Shown here piece after piece: positions 22,489-32,765 of a DNA stretch of 64,000 nt (within the stretch, counting starts at the first letter, position 1; each line of letters opens with the position of its first letter). Source of the stretch: Kingdonia uniflora. Its lineage: Eukaryota > Streptophyta > Magnoliopsida > Ranunculales > Circaeasteraceae. A model generated the notes under the pieces. That model was not told the DNA's origin. It searched no databases and saw nothing but the letters and a program-made list of their open reading frames with translations. Position numbers and translations under genes: made by a program. The stretch is from the NCBI GenBank assembly GCA_014058105.1, contig JACGCM010001346.1, forward strand, positions 868,001 through 932,000, read 5' to 3'.

Positions 22489-23151
22489 GACTTACCAAGC
22501 AAGGGTTTAAACATGGTTTTGACAAGGCGTTGGTAAGTGGCTCCTGCATTTTTAAGGTCGAAGGGCATAACGTTAAAACTATAAAGGCCTTATTCAGTGA
22601 TAAAGAAAGTTTGAAGTTGATTTTCGGGCAGGAGGGGTACCTGATTGTAACCCGAAGTCGCGTCCATCATTGATAGGTGCTCATGTCCAGTAGTTGCATC
22701 GAGGAGTGCTGAACTGACCTTGCCTTCCCTCGGTGTGTGCTTGCTGAAATCTATAAAGTCGACGCAGGTTCTGATCTTGCCTTTCACCTTGAGAACTGCC
22801 ACAATATTTTGTTATCCAATCAGCGTACTTCACTTCTCTGATAAAACCTAAGGCTATGAGCTTGTCCACTTTAAGTTTCACTGCTTCTCGAAGTCCTGGA
22901 GCGAGGTTGCGCTTCTTTTGTTTAACTACTAAGGAATGGTGAATGAGGTCGAGGTGATGGCACATCAGGTTAGGTTCGACACCGGGCATCCTCTGGAATG
23001 TCCGCGCAAAGACATTTTTATTTTCTCGTTGGAAATCTGTGAGCACGAGGCATTCTGCCTCATCAAGAAAAGTTTCGATGAATGTACCTTGGCCAAAACC
23101 GTTGAGTTTGATATATGCAGGTTGTTCGATGGGCGAAGTGGTATCTGTCAA
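22489..23151 (-). pseudogene. Element A reverse transcriptase (5' half only)
   Basis: The frame from 23151 has 'DFQRENKNVFA', 'MPGVEP', 'HHLDL', 'KKRNLAPGLREAVKLKVDKL' and 'GFIREVKYADW'. A shift then leads to 'KIRTCVDFIDFSKH', 'LSMMDATSGYNQV' and 'FFITE', and another break to 'NVMPFDLKNAGATYQRLV' near 22560. These are the ordered N-terminal gypsy RT blocks. Translation then jumps at about 22480 to 'RRLKQWSVYPGEHDI' and 'AVADFLADFP', which normally lie far downstream. The YIDDM block, thumb and connection are therefore deleted. Non-functional. Confidence 0.85.
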
Positions 23152-23359
23152 AGGTGTAGAATGGAAAGAGACAGTGATTGCTATGGGTGGCTTTTGAGTT
23201 TCCAGGTCTGATCGATCTTTGGGTGCTCACATGAACGGGCGAGGTGTTGGGAGCCCTTAAGTTCTAAGTACCTTCGAGAGTAGTAAAACAAAGGATCTGG
23301 GGGTAGCTCGAAGGTATGTCACGCATGGCGCGGAGCCAGTCACGCCCGAGGATACTGAG

Positions 23360-24174
23360 CTATTCTGATTTCTTATCAATGACAAGGAAGCTGGTTTGAA
23401 GGGTAACAAGGCATGTGGTGACTGGTAAGTTGATTCGACCAATAATAACTTTTGTGGCCTTATTGAAGCCTTTCAATTCGACATTGGCAGGGGTTACGAA
23501 GTCAATTTTCTTCATGGTTTTGACAGTTGGGAGAAAAAGGATAACAACTGCGCTCCATGTGTCTATGAGCATTATGTGGAGGACGAGGTTTTCGATCTTA
23601 ATCATAATGACTAGTAGATCGGAATGGGGAAAACGGACGTGAGATATATCATAGTTGATGAAGGAAATGCCTTCGAGTCAAGGACAAGGGCTTAATTATG
23701 GCAGGAGGGTAGGAAGTTTACAACATTCTTCGACGCGATTGCGTTTGCTTTTGGAATGACCGCTGTCGATGTTGTTGACTTTGATAAAGTATGATATGTT
23801 GATATGCACCATGGCTGGGTCAGCAGTAGGGGTGGATTGAGTTTGGAGGTAGGACCCTTTAAGGTAGTTGGGAAGGTCGGCAATATACTGTGTAGACGAC
23901 CAGCTTCAAGGATGTGTTCGAGAGAGCGCCAGAGGGGGAAGCATTTGTTGGTATGGTAACAGTTACATTTATGATTAGCGCAATAAGGTTTGCCTGCTTT
24001 GACTTCGATAGGGAAAGGGATACGCCAAATGGGATCTGCCAGTATATGTGGTAAAAGGGTGTTAAGAGGGGCAGTGAGTGTGGGTAATAATAGCTTTGGC
24101 CACTTCTTGCGGGGCTTTGGCGCTGTTATCGATGTTAGGGGGTTTGCGGCTCTCCATCTCATGTGAGATGGCAA
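23360..24174 (-). pseudogene. Element A gag zinc knuckle and aspartic protease
   Basis: The minus strand gives 'LNTLLPHILADP', then a nucleocapsid-like 'YCANHKCNCYHTNKC' followed by 'LEHILEAGRL', the usual link between gag and protease. The protease follows at 23605-23360: 'MIKIENLVLHIMLIDTWSA' with 'VVILF' and 'INLPVT'. The family active site is D-[ST]-G, and here it reads D-T-W, so the essential glycine is lost. Stops lie between the knuckle and the protease (about 23650-23690). In a live element the protease would process the Gag-Pol polyprotein. Confidence 0.8.
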
Positions 24175-24205
24175 CGATCAAGGTTGTTAGAGTAGAAGGT
24201 GGGTT

Positions 24206-25153
24206 TTACCGAGGTTTGTTGGTAGCTGGGGTCGAAGGATGGCTCTGTTTACGTGGCTCGCGGAGGCGCTCGAGGTCAATATACCCGTTGACCTTTGAGA
24301 GCATCTCTTCGAGTGTATGTTGTTTGTGGAGAACTAGGTGTTCTTTTACTCGACTGTGGTCAGGCAGAGCATTCGAGTATGTGAGTATAGCATTCGCGCA
24401 CTCAAGGTTATCAATTTTCCCCGATTCATCAAGGAACCTTTTGGTGAAGGTTTCAAGTGTCTCGTTGCTTGATTTTCTAAAATTGAATAGGGCATCAACT
24501 CTGACAACTCTGTCCTTATTGAAAGTAAACTGGACGAGGAAAAGTCGTGGTAGTTGCTCGAAGTCTCGTATCGATCCATTTGGGAGTTTGTGATACCATC
24601 GAACGAGGTTATCAGTAAGACTGGTAGGAAAAAGGCGACATAACAAGTAGTCAGCCATTGAATAAATGCTCAGAGCATTTTAGAATTTGAGAATGTGCGA
24701 TTGAGGGTCTGTATTGCGATATTTATAGAGTTTGGGGGCACAAAAATTAGGGGGTATCTCGATAGCAAGAAGTTTGGGGAAAATAGGGTTATTTAGTCGA
24801 TTCCAAGAGTTGGGTTTCAGGCTCGCACTGACCCGAATGGTGGGTTGGACCTTGAGGTCGAAGTCCAGCTGCGCTGCATAAGCAAGATGAGGGGGGGATC
24901 GAGGGTTTCGAGAATGATGAATTCGAGCGGGTGGAATGTGTTCAGCGCTGTGATCCTCGAGAAGTTCTCGAGCAGGGCGGAGTACAGAGTGTCTAGAGGA
25001 TCGGAGGATTGAGTCAGAAGAATTTTTTGTGGGGTGAATGCCGAGATGGATGGAGCCGGTAGGAGAAATAGTGTGGGGAGTGCCTTCGGCTTGGATACGT
25101 CCCTGGGCTGCTCCAAGAGCGGGTAAGGGTCCCAGAGGGGCACGGGCAGACAT
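24206..25153 (-). pseudogene. Element A gag (capsid region)
   Basis: One minus-strand frame with a single internal stop at about 24680. The N-terminal part (25153-24680) is proline/serine-rich and ends with 'IPPNFCAPKLYKYRNTDPQ', the block that normally leads into the gypsy gag domain. The second part (24658-24206) has 'LCRLFPTSLTDNLVRWYHKL', then 'GSIRDFEQLPRLFLVQF', 'ETFTKRFLDE' and 'HTLEEMLSKVNGYIDLE'. This is the retrotransposon gag (PF03732-type) core with its aromatic and LxxLF pattern. Gag forms the virus-like particle that packages element RNA. It is first in the element after the PBS, as expected. Confidence 0.85.
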
Positions 25154-25467
25154 GCACGATGGATCTGGTGCTTGGGATGGGCGAGAAGGTTCTAGAGGCT
25201 GTAATCTCTGTAGTTATGAAATGGTATTGCGTAATTTGTTGATTGCCCAATTCTTTCTGTTCTCATCGTCTAGACGGCGGTTTCGTTCAGTTTCCAGCTC
25301 CAGGCGGTGGTTTTCGCGCTCTTCGTTAAGTTGTGTATGGCGGCAACTCCGTCGATGGAGATGTTGGCATGGGTTGAACTGGAGCGGAGGGTTGGTGCCA
25401 TTGAGGAATCTGTGGAAGTTGAAAGCAAAGGGAGGGAAATAGAAAAGGAGCTTGGTAGGCAGGGAAG

Positions 25468-25483
25468 CACAGACGACGCCAAT
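25468..25483 (-). promoter_or_regulatory. Element A primer-binding site
   Basis: Directly inside the 5' LTR the minus strand reads ATTGGCGTCGTCTGTG. The same position in elements B (TGCACCATCTGTG) and C (AGCAGCGTCTGTG) supports an ancestral TTGGCGCCGTCTGTG-like site. I do not assign the priming tRNA. Confidence 0.8.
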
Positions 25484-26214
25484 TGAAGGGGCCTAACTTC
25501 GTTAGAGGGGAAGTTGGCTCTTAGAACGCGAGGTTGATCTTTAATCAAAGGAATGCAAGTAAATCATCTAAAGAATGGACAAACTATAGACAAATACTTG
25601 CGTAGTGGCCCGAATGTGACACTCTACGACCTCTGATGAGGATTTTTAAGTATATTTTAATTACTGATGAGTAATCAAAGGTTCGAGTACTGGGTTTTAC
25701 AGGGGATCGAAGGTAAACTGTAAAGGGGCAGGGGAGGATTTTTCTATCCCTTCCTTAGTTCCCCATCTCTCCTATTTATAGAACATAGGATGGGCTGAGT
25801 GACTAAGGTAAGGCCAGATTACAAGGGTACTGTCCGGATATCCCGGCGGGGGTATGGGCACTGGACATGTTTGTACTATCACTGTAACAGTTGCTGGAGA
25901 TGTTTCTGCACGTTGGTGCTGCGGCAGTGGCTGGGCCGGTTACTGTAGTTGCAAAGACCAATCACTGCGCCGTCTTGTCTGATAAGCTGGCTGCCTGCCC
26001 CATCATTCTTTGACCATGTGTAGGTATGGTCGAAGGGTTTCTGCTGCGATGTGTATAATCCATCCTCGAGGCTTATTCGGAGTCGAAGCTTTGCCTTTGG
26101 GTGATATTTGGGAGGCTTGTTTGTGGATTGAATGGGCTTCGATATATTCGGGTAGGCTGCGAAGTAGCCTTCGAGTGTCTGAGTGGGATCGAAGGCTGCG
26201 AGTAGGCTACTACA
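25484..26214 (-). repeat. Element A 5' LTR
   Basis: 731 bp, running on the minus strand from TGTAGTAGCC (26214) to GGCCCCTTCA (25484), with one change in the terminal motif. TATA box at 25773-25780 (tatttata on the plus strand). It would have driven gag-pol transcription. It is collinear with 13980-14707 but differs at many C/T and G/A positions. Confidence 0.93.
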
Positions 26215-28498
26215 ATTATAATTCTGAGAGGCATGGCTTCCGGCAACTCGTTTGAGAGGTTAAATATTTTTAAAGATTCCTTTTCAATCGACAACACGCT
26301 AGGATAGTTACTAACTGACTCGCAATACTCTCGGTTGAAGTTTTTGACCGGCAGGGATTTTTTACCCCTCCGATGCTTTAGATCATAATTCTGAGATGCT
26401 TTGCTACAGGCAACTCGTTCGGGCGGGTGGATCATTTTTAAGAGTTTCTAATCGCCCTAGAACACGCTATAATAATAGTCACTCAATTACTCGCATTACT
26501 CCCAGCTTGAATTTTTGACCAGTACGGATTTCACACTTCTCTAATGCTTTAGATCGTAATTCGGAGAAGCTTGGCTTCCGACAACTCATTTAAGATGTTG
26601 GATTGTTTTTAAGAGTTTCCATTCGTCCGATAATAGGCCAGGATAGTTACCCAATGACTCGCAAAACTACCAGTTTGAAATTAAGAGAAGCTTGGCTACC
26701 GGCAACTCATTCAAGAGATTGAATCATTTTTAAGAGTTTCTTTTAGACTGATAATATGCAAGGATAGTAACCAAATGAATCTTAGTACTCTGGCTTTAAA
26801 TTTTTGATCAGAACGGATTTTGCATCTCTCCGAAGATTTAGATCAAAATTCTGAGAATCTTGGCTACCGGTACCTCATTTGAGATGTTGGATCGTTTTTA
26901 TGAGTTTATATTCCTCCTACAACACACTAGGATAGTTACCCAGTGACTCGTTATACTCACAGTATATATTTTGCTCGATACGGATTTCTCACCTTTCCGA
27001 GGCTTTATAACGCAATGTAGATATTCTTGGTTACCGGTAACTCGTTTGAGAAGTTGGATCATTTTAAGATTTTTTACTCACCTAAGAAAATACTATAACA
27101 ATAGTCTCCCAATGACTAGCAATAGCGATTCGAATTTTAAACCTTTCCGATGCTTTAGATCGTAATTCGGAGAGGCTTGACTACCTACAACCCGTTTAAG
27201 AGGTTAGATCATTTTTATGAGCTTCTATTCGTCCGACAACACGCTAGGATAGTTACCCAATGACTCGTAATAATGCCGGCTTGAAATTCTGACCGGTTTG
27301 GATTTTCCACCACTCTGATGCATTAGATCGCAATTCAGAGAAGCTTGGCTACCGGCAACTCATTCGCAAGATTGAATCATTTTAAAAAGCTTCTTTACGA
27401 CTGATAACACACAAGATTAGTTACCAAAGGAAATGCAATACTCCTGGTTTAAATTTTTGAATGAAACGGATTTCGCACCTCTTCGATGATTTAGATCGCA
27501 ATTCTGAGAAGCTTAGCTGCCGGCAACTTGTTTGTGAGGCTGGATCATTTTTAAGAGTTTCTACTCACCCGAGCACACGCTATAGTAGTCACCTAATGAC
27601 ATGCAATAACTGTTTGAATTTCTGAGCGATACAGATTTTTGTGCCTCTCTAGTGTTTTAGATCATAATTTGGATAAGCTTCACTAACGACAATTTGTTTA
27701 AGTGGTTGGATCATTTTTATGAGTTTCTATTCGTTCGACAACACGCCCAATGACTCGTAATATTTCCGGTTTAAATTTTGGCCCGGTAAAGATTTCGTAC
27801 CCCAATGATACTTTAGATCGTAATTTGGAAAAACTTGGGTGCCGACAACTTATTTAAGAGGTTAGATCATTTTTAACAGTTTTTATTCGGCCGACAAAAT
27901 GCTAGGATAGTTACCCAATGACTCGCAATATGAAAGATTTGATATTCTGACCGGTACAGATTTCATACCTATCTGATGCATTAGATCGCAATTCAGAGAA
28001 ATTTGGCTACCGACAAATAATTTAACAAATTTGATTGTTTTTAAGAGTTTCTTTTTGGCAACAATACGCTAGGATACCATTGGGTTCTTGGCCCCGTGGT
28101 GGTAGTACCTCTCCAACTAAAGAGAGGTCATGGGTTCGAAACCTCATGGGATTAGAAATTAAGGGTTACAAATCCCTCAATAAAACTGGCTTGCCTTCCA
28201 AAAAAAAGAAAAAAAAAGACGACACGCTAGGATAGTTACCAAATAGGTCGTAATACACCCGATTTGAATTTTTGACCAGTACGAAATTCGTACCCCTTCG
28301 ATGCTTTAGATCGCAATTCGGTGAAGCTTGGTTGTCGACAACTCATTTGAGAGGCTGAATAATTTTTAGGAGTTTATACTCGTTGGAGAATACTTTATAA
28401 TAGCCACCCAATGAATTGCAATAATCCTGGTTTGAATTTTTGAACGATACGGATTTCGTACCTCACTGATACATTAGATCGCAATTCAGATAAGCTTG
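26215..28498 (-). repeat. Satellite array S3, right part
   Basis: Continuation of 10648-13979 after element A, starting in mid-monomer with the TSD copy attat. M3-type boxes lie near 26465, 27090, 27580 and 28390. The last interval includes the SINE; without it the spacing is about 650 bp, again close to four monomers. The array ends at about 28498 (aagcttggctat) against unique sequence. Confidence 0.9.
28077..28223 (+). mobile_element. tRNA-derived SINE with 11-bp TSD
   Basis: About 147 bp. It has a box A-like TGGCCCCGTGG (28089-28099) and a perfect box B GGTTCGAAACC (28133-28143), start-to-start spacing 44 bp as in a tRNA promoter. It ends in an A-rich tail (aaaaaaaagaaaaaaaaa). It is flanked by acgctaggata at 28066-28076 and 28224-28234, which is also the satellite sequence, so it landed within one monomer. 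RNA polymerase III would transcribe it; a LINE would supply reverse transcriptase. The SINE family is not identified. Confidence 0.88.
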
Positions 28499-28782
28499 GC
28501 TATTTATAACATTACCTTCATATTGCACAGTCTAATATTCTGCGTTAGATGCTCCTCGGGAAAGCGTGACCATATTTATTTGACTTTGGCATCGGAAATG
28601 ACATCATGGAAACCAGTGAGGCATTCGGCAAGCTCTTCAGCTTCCAATTTCTTCTCGATACAACAACATGTAATTATGTCAAGAATGGGGCAATTGTAGT
28701 ACCATATTTCCCAGGTTTGACAAGAATAAGCCAGCATAACATAATTGAAGACAGCCCAACATTTGAGAAGATGTCATGTCTG
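28499..28782. other. Unique sequence between satellite and element B
   Basis: No satellite boxes. After removal of element B it continues at 32451. Across the junction one plus-strand frame reads 'LFDFGIGNDIMETSEAFGKL' ... 'EKMSCL', then 'QSQVLDLL' and a stop. I cannot identify it; it could be a host exon remnant or chance. Confidence 0.35.
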
Positions 28783-29457
28783 TGTAGTAGCCTACTCGCA
28801 GCCTTCAACTTAGAGCCTACCTGCAGCCTTCTACTCGCAGAATTAAACTTGAAGCCCACTCGCAGCCTTCTATTCGCAAAATTCTACTCGAAGCCTACTC
28901 GCAGCATTCTACTCGAAGCCTACTCGTAGCCTTCTACTCGAAGCCTCAAGAACAGACTCCACACATAGTAGCAGAAACACTTCGACCATAGCTGCACATG
29001 GTCGAAGTATGACGGGACAGGCAACTATCACATCAGATATGTTCGACGCCCATACCCTTGTCAGTACAGACATGTTCGGCGCCCATACTTGCTCCAGAAT
29101 ATCCTGACAGTACTCATGTAACCTGGCCCACACTTGGTGACTCAGCCTCCTATGATTCTATAAATAGGAGAGATGGGGAACCAAGGTGTAGTTGGAAGAT
29201 CTCCCCTCTAAGCTCTTACAGTTTACCTTCGACCATTCTGTAAAGCCCAGTATTTAAAGCTTCAATTACTCATCAATAATACAAACTCTCTTAAAAATCC
29301 TCATCAGAGGTCGGCGAGCGCCACATTCGGGCCTCTACTCAAGTATATTGTCTATTGATTTTTTGCATTCTAGATTATATGCTTGAATCCTCCAATTAAG
29401 GATAAACCCCGTGGTGTAAGAGCCGACTTCCCCTCCAAAAGAAGTTAGGCCCCTACA
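28783..29457 (+). repeat. Element B 5' LTR
   Basis: 675 bp with TATA box tataaata at 29159-29166. The first ~170 bp are imperfect repeats of 'gccttctactcgaagcctac'. PBS follows directly. Confidence 0.93.
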
Positions 29458-29725
29458 TTTTGCACCATCTGTGCTTCCCACCCTACCAATTTCTCTTTCC
29501 ATTCCCTTTATTTTCAACTTCCACAGACTCTCCTCAATGGTACCAACTCTCCGTTCTAGTTCTACCCATGTTGACAACTCTGTCAAACACAATGCAGTTG
29601 GTCTTCTATAATAGGCCATGACTCCAACCACGTACAACAGTATGTAATCCAGAACATTCAATAAATAAGTTTTTCCACCCATACTTTGCCTCCTATTTCA
29701 TTTTGAATTTCTTGGTTTAACTTAG

Positions 29726-30360
29726 ATATCATGTCAAACTTCTACCCGACTGGTACTTGAGGGTAATCTAAAGATTTTTCAAGCTCCCAATTTCGAGCAA
29801 ACTCGAGGGGCAAGGATGGTAAAAAGACCGGACCCTCGGGGATGCATTGGGGGCAATCAGATATGCTTCGCTGTGGCTAAGGCCTTCAAAGTCCAGTCCA
29901 TATCTTGATTAACCCCGGGTATCATGTCTACCCTCGCCCCGACTGATATCTGGGGGCGACCCTGAAATGCTCAAGTCTTCAATTTCGAGAAAACTCGAGG
30001 GGCACGGATGGTCGAAAGACCGGACCCTCGGGGATGCATTGGGGGCAATCAGATATACTTTGTCCAGGCTCAGAAGCCGTCAAAGTCCAGTCCTTTTCTT
30101 GGTTTACCCTGGATATCATGTCACCCTCGCCCCGACTGATACATGAGGGTGACCTTGAATTGCTCAAGTTTCCAACATTCGAGCAAACTCGAGGGGCACG
30201 AATGATCGAAAGGCCGAAGCCTCGAGAATGCGTTGGAGGCGATAAAATATTGCTTCGCTGCGGCTTCGGCCTTCGAAGCCCAGTAAATTTTTGGGTTTCC
30301 TCTAGGTATCACATTCTCTCGGCCCGACTGATACTTGGAGGCGACGTGGGAAATTTTCAA
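29726..30360 (+). repeat. Tandem ~194-bp repeats in element B
   Basis: The box 'tatcatgtc' recurs at about 29726, 29920 and 30113, with a variant at 30307: period 193-194 bp, just over three copies. Units share 'cgagcaaactcgaggggca', 'ggaccctcggggatgcatt' and 'ccgactgatac'. The same unit occurs in element C and once in element A. The short frames inside it are not conserved coding sequence. Confidence 0.9.
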
Positions 30361-30459
30361 AATTTCAACATCGCTGTGGCTTCAGCCTTCGATGTCCAAC
30401 AAATCATACAGGGTTCGATCTACATATCTTCAAAACTCACCAGGGTTTGATCATACTAC

Positions 30460-31400
30460 TGTCATCCAAACAAATCAAAATTCTACTTCAAGGCCTACTC
30501 GAAGGTGTCGAAGCCTACTCAAGCAGATCAAACTTCTACTTCAAACAAATCAGACTTCTACTTCGAAGACTACTCGAAGGTGTCGAAGCCTACTCAAGTT
30601 GATCAAACTTCTACTTCAAACAAATCAGACTTCTACTTCGAAGACTACTCGAAGGTGTTGAAGCCTTCTCAAGTAGATCAAACTTCTACCTTCGACAACT
30701 TCGACATATCACATTTTTTACTTCCTAAAGTTTAGACTTCTAACTTCGACAGCTTCGACATATCACATTTTTCACTTCACAGAGTTCAGACTTCTCCTTC
30801 AGCAGATTAGATTTCTACATCAACAGTTTGGACCTCTGCTTCAACAGTTCAGACTTTTACTTCAGATCAGACTTCTACCTTCAACAGCTTCGATAGATCA
30901 CATTTTTTACTTCACAAAGTTCAGACTTCTACTTCAGATCAGACTTCTACCTTTTGACTGATCATAATTTTCACTTCATTCAGATCAGACTTTTACCTTT
31001 GGCAGCTTCGACCAATTACAATTTTTGCTTCATAAAGTTCAGACTTCTACCTTCGACAGCTTCGACCGATCACAATTTTCACTTCATAAAGTTCAGACTT
31101 TAACTTTAGATCAGCCTTCTACCTCGACAGTTTAGACTCCTACTTCAGTTCAGACTTTTACCTTCAACAGTTCAGACTTCAACCTTTGACAGTTTAGACT
31201 TATACTTCAACAGATCAGACTTCTACCTCAACAGCTCAGACTTCTACTTCACCAAGCTTAAAATTCTACTTTGCCAGCTCAGACTTCGACTTTAATAGCT
31301 CAGACTTTGGCATCGACAGATCACACTTTTTGTTTCACCAAGTTCAGACTTCTACTTCGAAAAGTTAGATACCTCACCAAGTTCAGACGTACAATTCAAA
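30460..31400 (+). repeat. Pyrimidine-rich minisatellite block in element B
   Basis: Imperfect repeats built from 'cagacttctacttc', 'ttcgacagcttcgac' and 'gaaggtgtcgaagcctactc'. A 71-bp unit is repeated nearly exactly at about 30516 and 30587. Further right the units shorten and diverge. Element C holds a longer version. No conserved protein seen. Confidence 0.85.
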
Positions 31401-31716
31401 CAGAAGATATAAATACCCTTCTATATCCATCTAAACACTCAACGAACTAGTACGAAGCCCTAATTTATCATCGGGACGCTTCTCCTTGCTCCTAGCCTCA
31501 GCAGCTCCTGCTCTACCATCTCTTCCGCAAATGATTCCAGCAAAAACAAACGATGGCCGCAAAATAGACCCATCATCTGAAGAACCCCCCCACCAAACAT
31601 TTCTTTATTACCCTCTTCAATTACCTACCAAAAAACCAACAGTCAAACCGCTCAACTTCCAACACCAAACAGTTTTCTCAGCAAAGGCCTCTACAACCGT
31701 TTTTGAGACCTTCGCT

Positions 31717-31729
31717 GAGAGGGGGCTAA
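31717..31729 (+). promoter_or_regulatory. Element B polypurine tract
   Basis: GAGAGGGGGCTAA immediately before the 3' LTR, the same tract as in elements A and C. Confidence 0.88.
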
Positions 31730-32445
31730 TGTAGTAGCCTACTCGCATCCTTCTACTCGTAGAATTCTACTCGAAGCCCACTCGCAGCCTTCTACTCATA
31801 GAATTCTACTCGAAGCTTACTCGCAGCCTTCTACTCACAGAATTCTACTCGAAGCTTACTCGCAGCCTTCTACCCGAAGCGTACTCGCAACCTTCTACGC
31901 GAAGCATATTCTACTCGAGGCATATTCTACTCAGAGCCTCAAGAACAAGCTCCACACATCGCAGCAGAAACACTTTGACCATAGTTACACATGGTTGAAG
32001 TATGACAGGACAGGCAGCTATCACATCAGACATGTTCGGCGCCCATACCCATGCTAGTACAGACATGTCCGTCGCCCATACTTGCTCCAAAATATCCTGA
32101 CAGTACTCATGTAACCTGGCCCGCACTTGGTGACTCAGCCTCCTATGATTTTATAAATAGGATGGGGAACCAAGGTGTGGTTGGAAGATCTCCCCTCTCA
32201 GCTCTTACAGTTTACCTTCGACCACTCTATAAGCCTAGTATTCAAACCTTCAATTACTCATCAGTAATACAAACTCTCTTAAAAATCATCATTAGAGGTC
32301 GTAGAGCGCCACATTCGGGCCTCTACGCAAGTATATTGTCTATTGATTTTCTGCATTTTAGAATATATGCTTGAATCCTCCGATTTAGGAAAAACTTCGT
32401 GGTTTAAGAGCCGACTTCCCCTCCCAAAGAAGTTAGGCCCCTATA
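31730..32445 (+). repeat. Element B 3' LTR
   Basis: 716 bp, TATA box at 32152-32159. It is about 40 bp longer than the 5' LTR because 'tagaattctactcgaagc'-type units near its start are repeated more often. Confidence 0.93.
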
Positions 32446-32489
32446 GTCTGCAATCACAAGTTCTCGACCTACTATAAGTAGCCCTTGTG

Positions 32490-32765
32490 CGTGTTTAAAG
32501 AAAGCCGTTTGAGATCAGGGAAGTTTGCCCACTACCCCCAAAATAGAAAACTATTTTTCTTTTTGTAAACTGCTTGTTTCTGTGATAAATATAGGCAGAG
32601 AATAGGTTATTCTAATCCCCAACTTTACTATTCATTCTTCCTAATTGTACTATCACATGACAAACTGTAATAACTAGCAACCTATTCAATTTTATATCAA
32701 AATCCTTCTCGAGGTCATAGTTTTTCTCAGACTTTACAGAGTTTCCACATAAAATCTTATTCCTT
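32490..32765 (+). mobile_element. Copia-type LTR fragment
   Basis: Parallel to the reverse complement of 48430-48720: shared 'ctgtaataactagcaacc', 'cttctcgaggtcatagttt', 'tctcagac' and 'ataaaatctta', with an A/T-rich TATA-like region near 32588. This 'constant AAACC...CTCGAG' region is typical of plant Ty1/copia LTRs. It is cut on the right by a LINE at about 32766. No partner LTR nearby in this orientation. Confidence 0.6.

Larger units (their letters stand above)
13980..26214 (-). mobile_element. Element A: full-length Ty3/gypsy (Tat-like) retrotransposon, TSD attat
   Basis: This 12,235-bp element is flanked by the exact 5-bp duplication attat (13975-13979 and 26215-26219) inside a satellite monomer. 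On the minus strand the order is 5'LTR 26214-25484, PBS, gag, protease, RT, RNase H, integrase, a long 3' region, PPT, 3'LTR 14707-13980. Integrase after RNase H defines Ty3/gypsy. Great length, the gag style, and extra genes on the opposite strand between pol and the 3' LTR point to the Tat lineage (Grande/RIRE2/Retand group). All genes carry stops. The two LTRs differ at many sites, mostly transitions, so the insertion is old. It cannot now encode its own transposition. Confidence 0.93.
28783..32445 (+). mobile_element. Element B: non-autonomous LTR retrotransposon, TSD gtctg
   Basis: 3,663 bp. 5' LTR 28783-29457 starts TGTAGTAGCC and ends GGCCCCTACA; 3' LTR 31730-32445 starts TGTAGTAGCC and ends with the mutated GGCCCCTATA. 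It is flanked by the exact duplication gtctg (28778-28782 and 32446-32450). PBS at 29461-29473 and PPT GAGAGGGGGCTAA at 31717-31729 match element A. The 2.27-kb interior has no gag or pol; it holds 194-bp tandem repeats and a pyrimidine-rich repeat block. Its 3' end shares sequence with element A next to the PPT. It is therefore a deletion derivative needing proteins in trans. Confidence 0.93.

Noticed and set aside
24078..24593. 171-codon plus-strand frame opposite element A gag
   Set aside because: Exact antisense shadow of the gag domain, which has clear family motifs on the minus strand.
28077..28223. A functional tRNA gene
   Set aside because: Box B is perfect, but no cloverleaf or anticodon arm fits. 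An A-rich tail and target duplication indicate a SINE.
29726..30360. 194-bp repeats as a CRISPR-like array
   Set aside because: The whole unit is repeated with no unique spacers, it is inside an LTR retrotransposon, and the DNA is plant.
30335..30735. Low-complexity frames in the minisatellites of B and C (also 59521-60652) as possible repetitive proteins
   Set aside because: Several frames are open at once because of the repeat, stops break each of them, and no start or neighbour supports translation.
28783..32445. Endogenous pararetrovirus
   Set aside because: LTRs, PBS, PPT and 5-bp target duplications mark LTR retrotransposons; no movement-protein or caulimovirid coat-type region was seen anywhere in the window.
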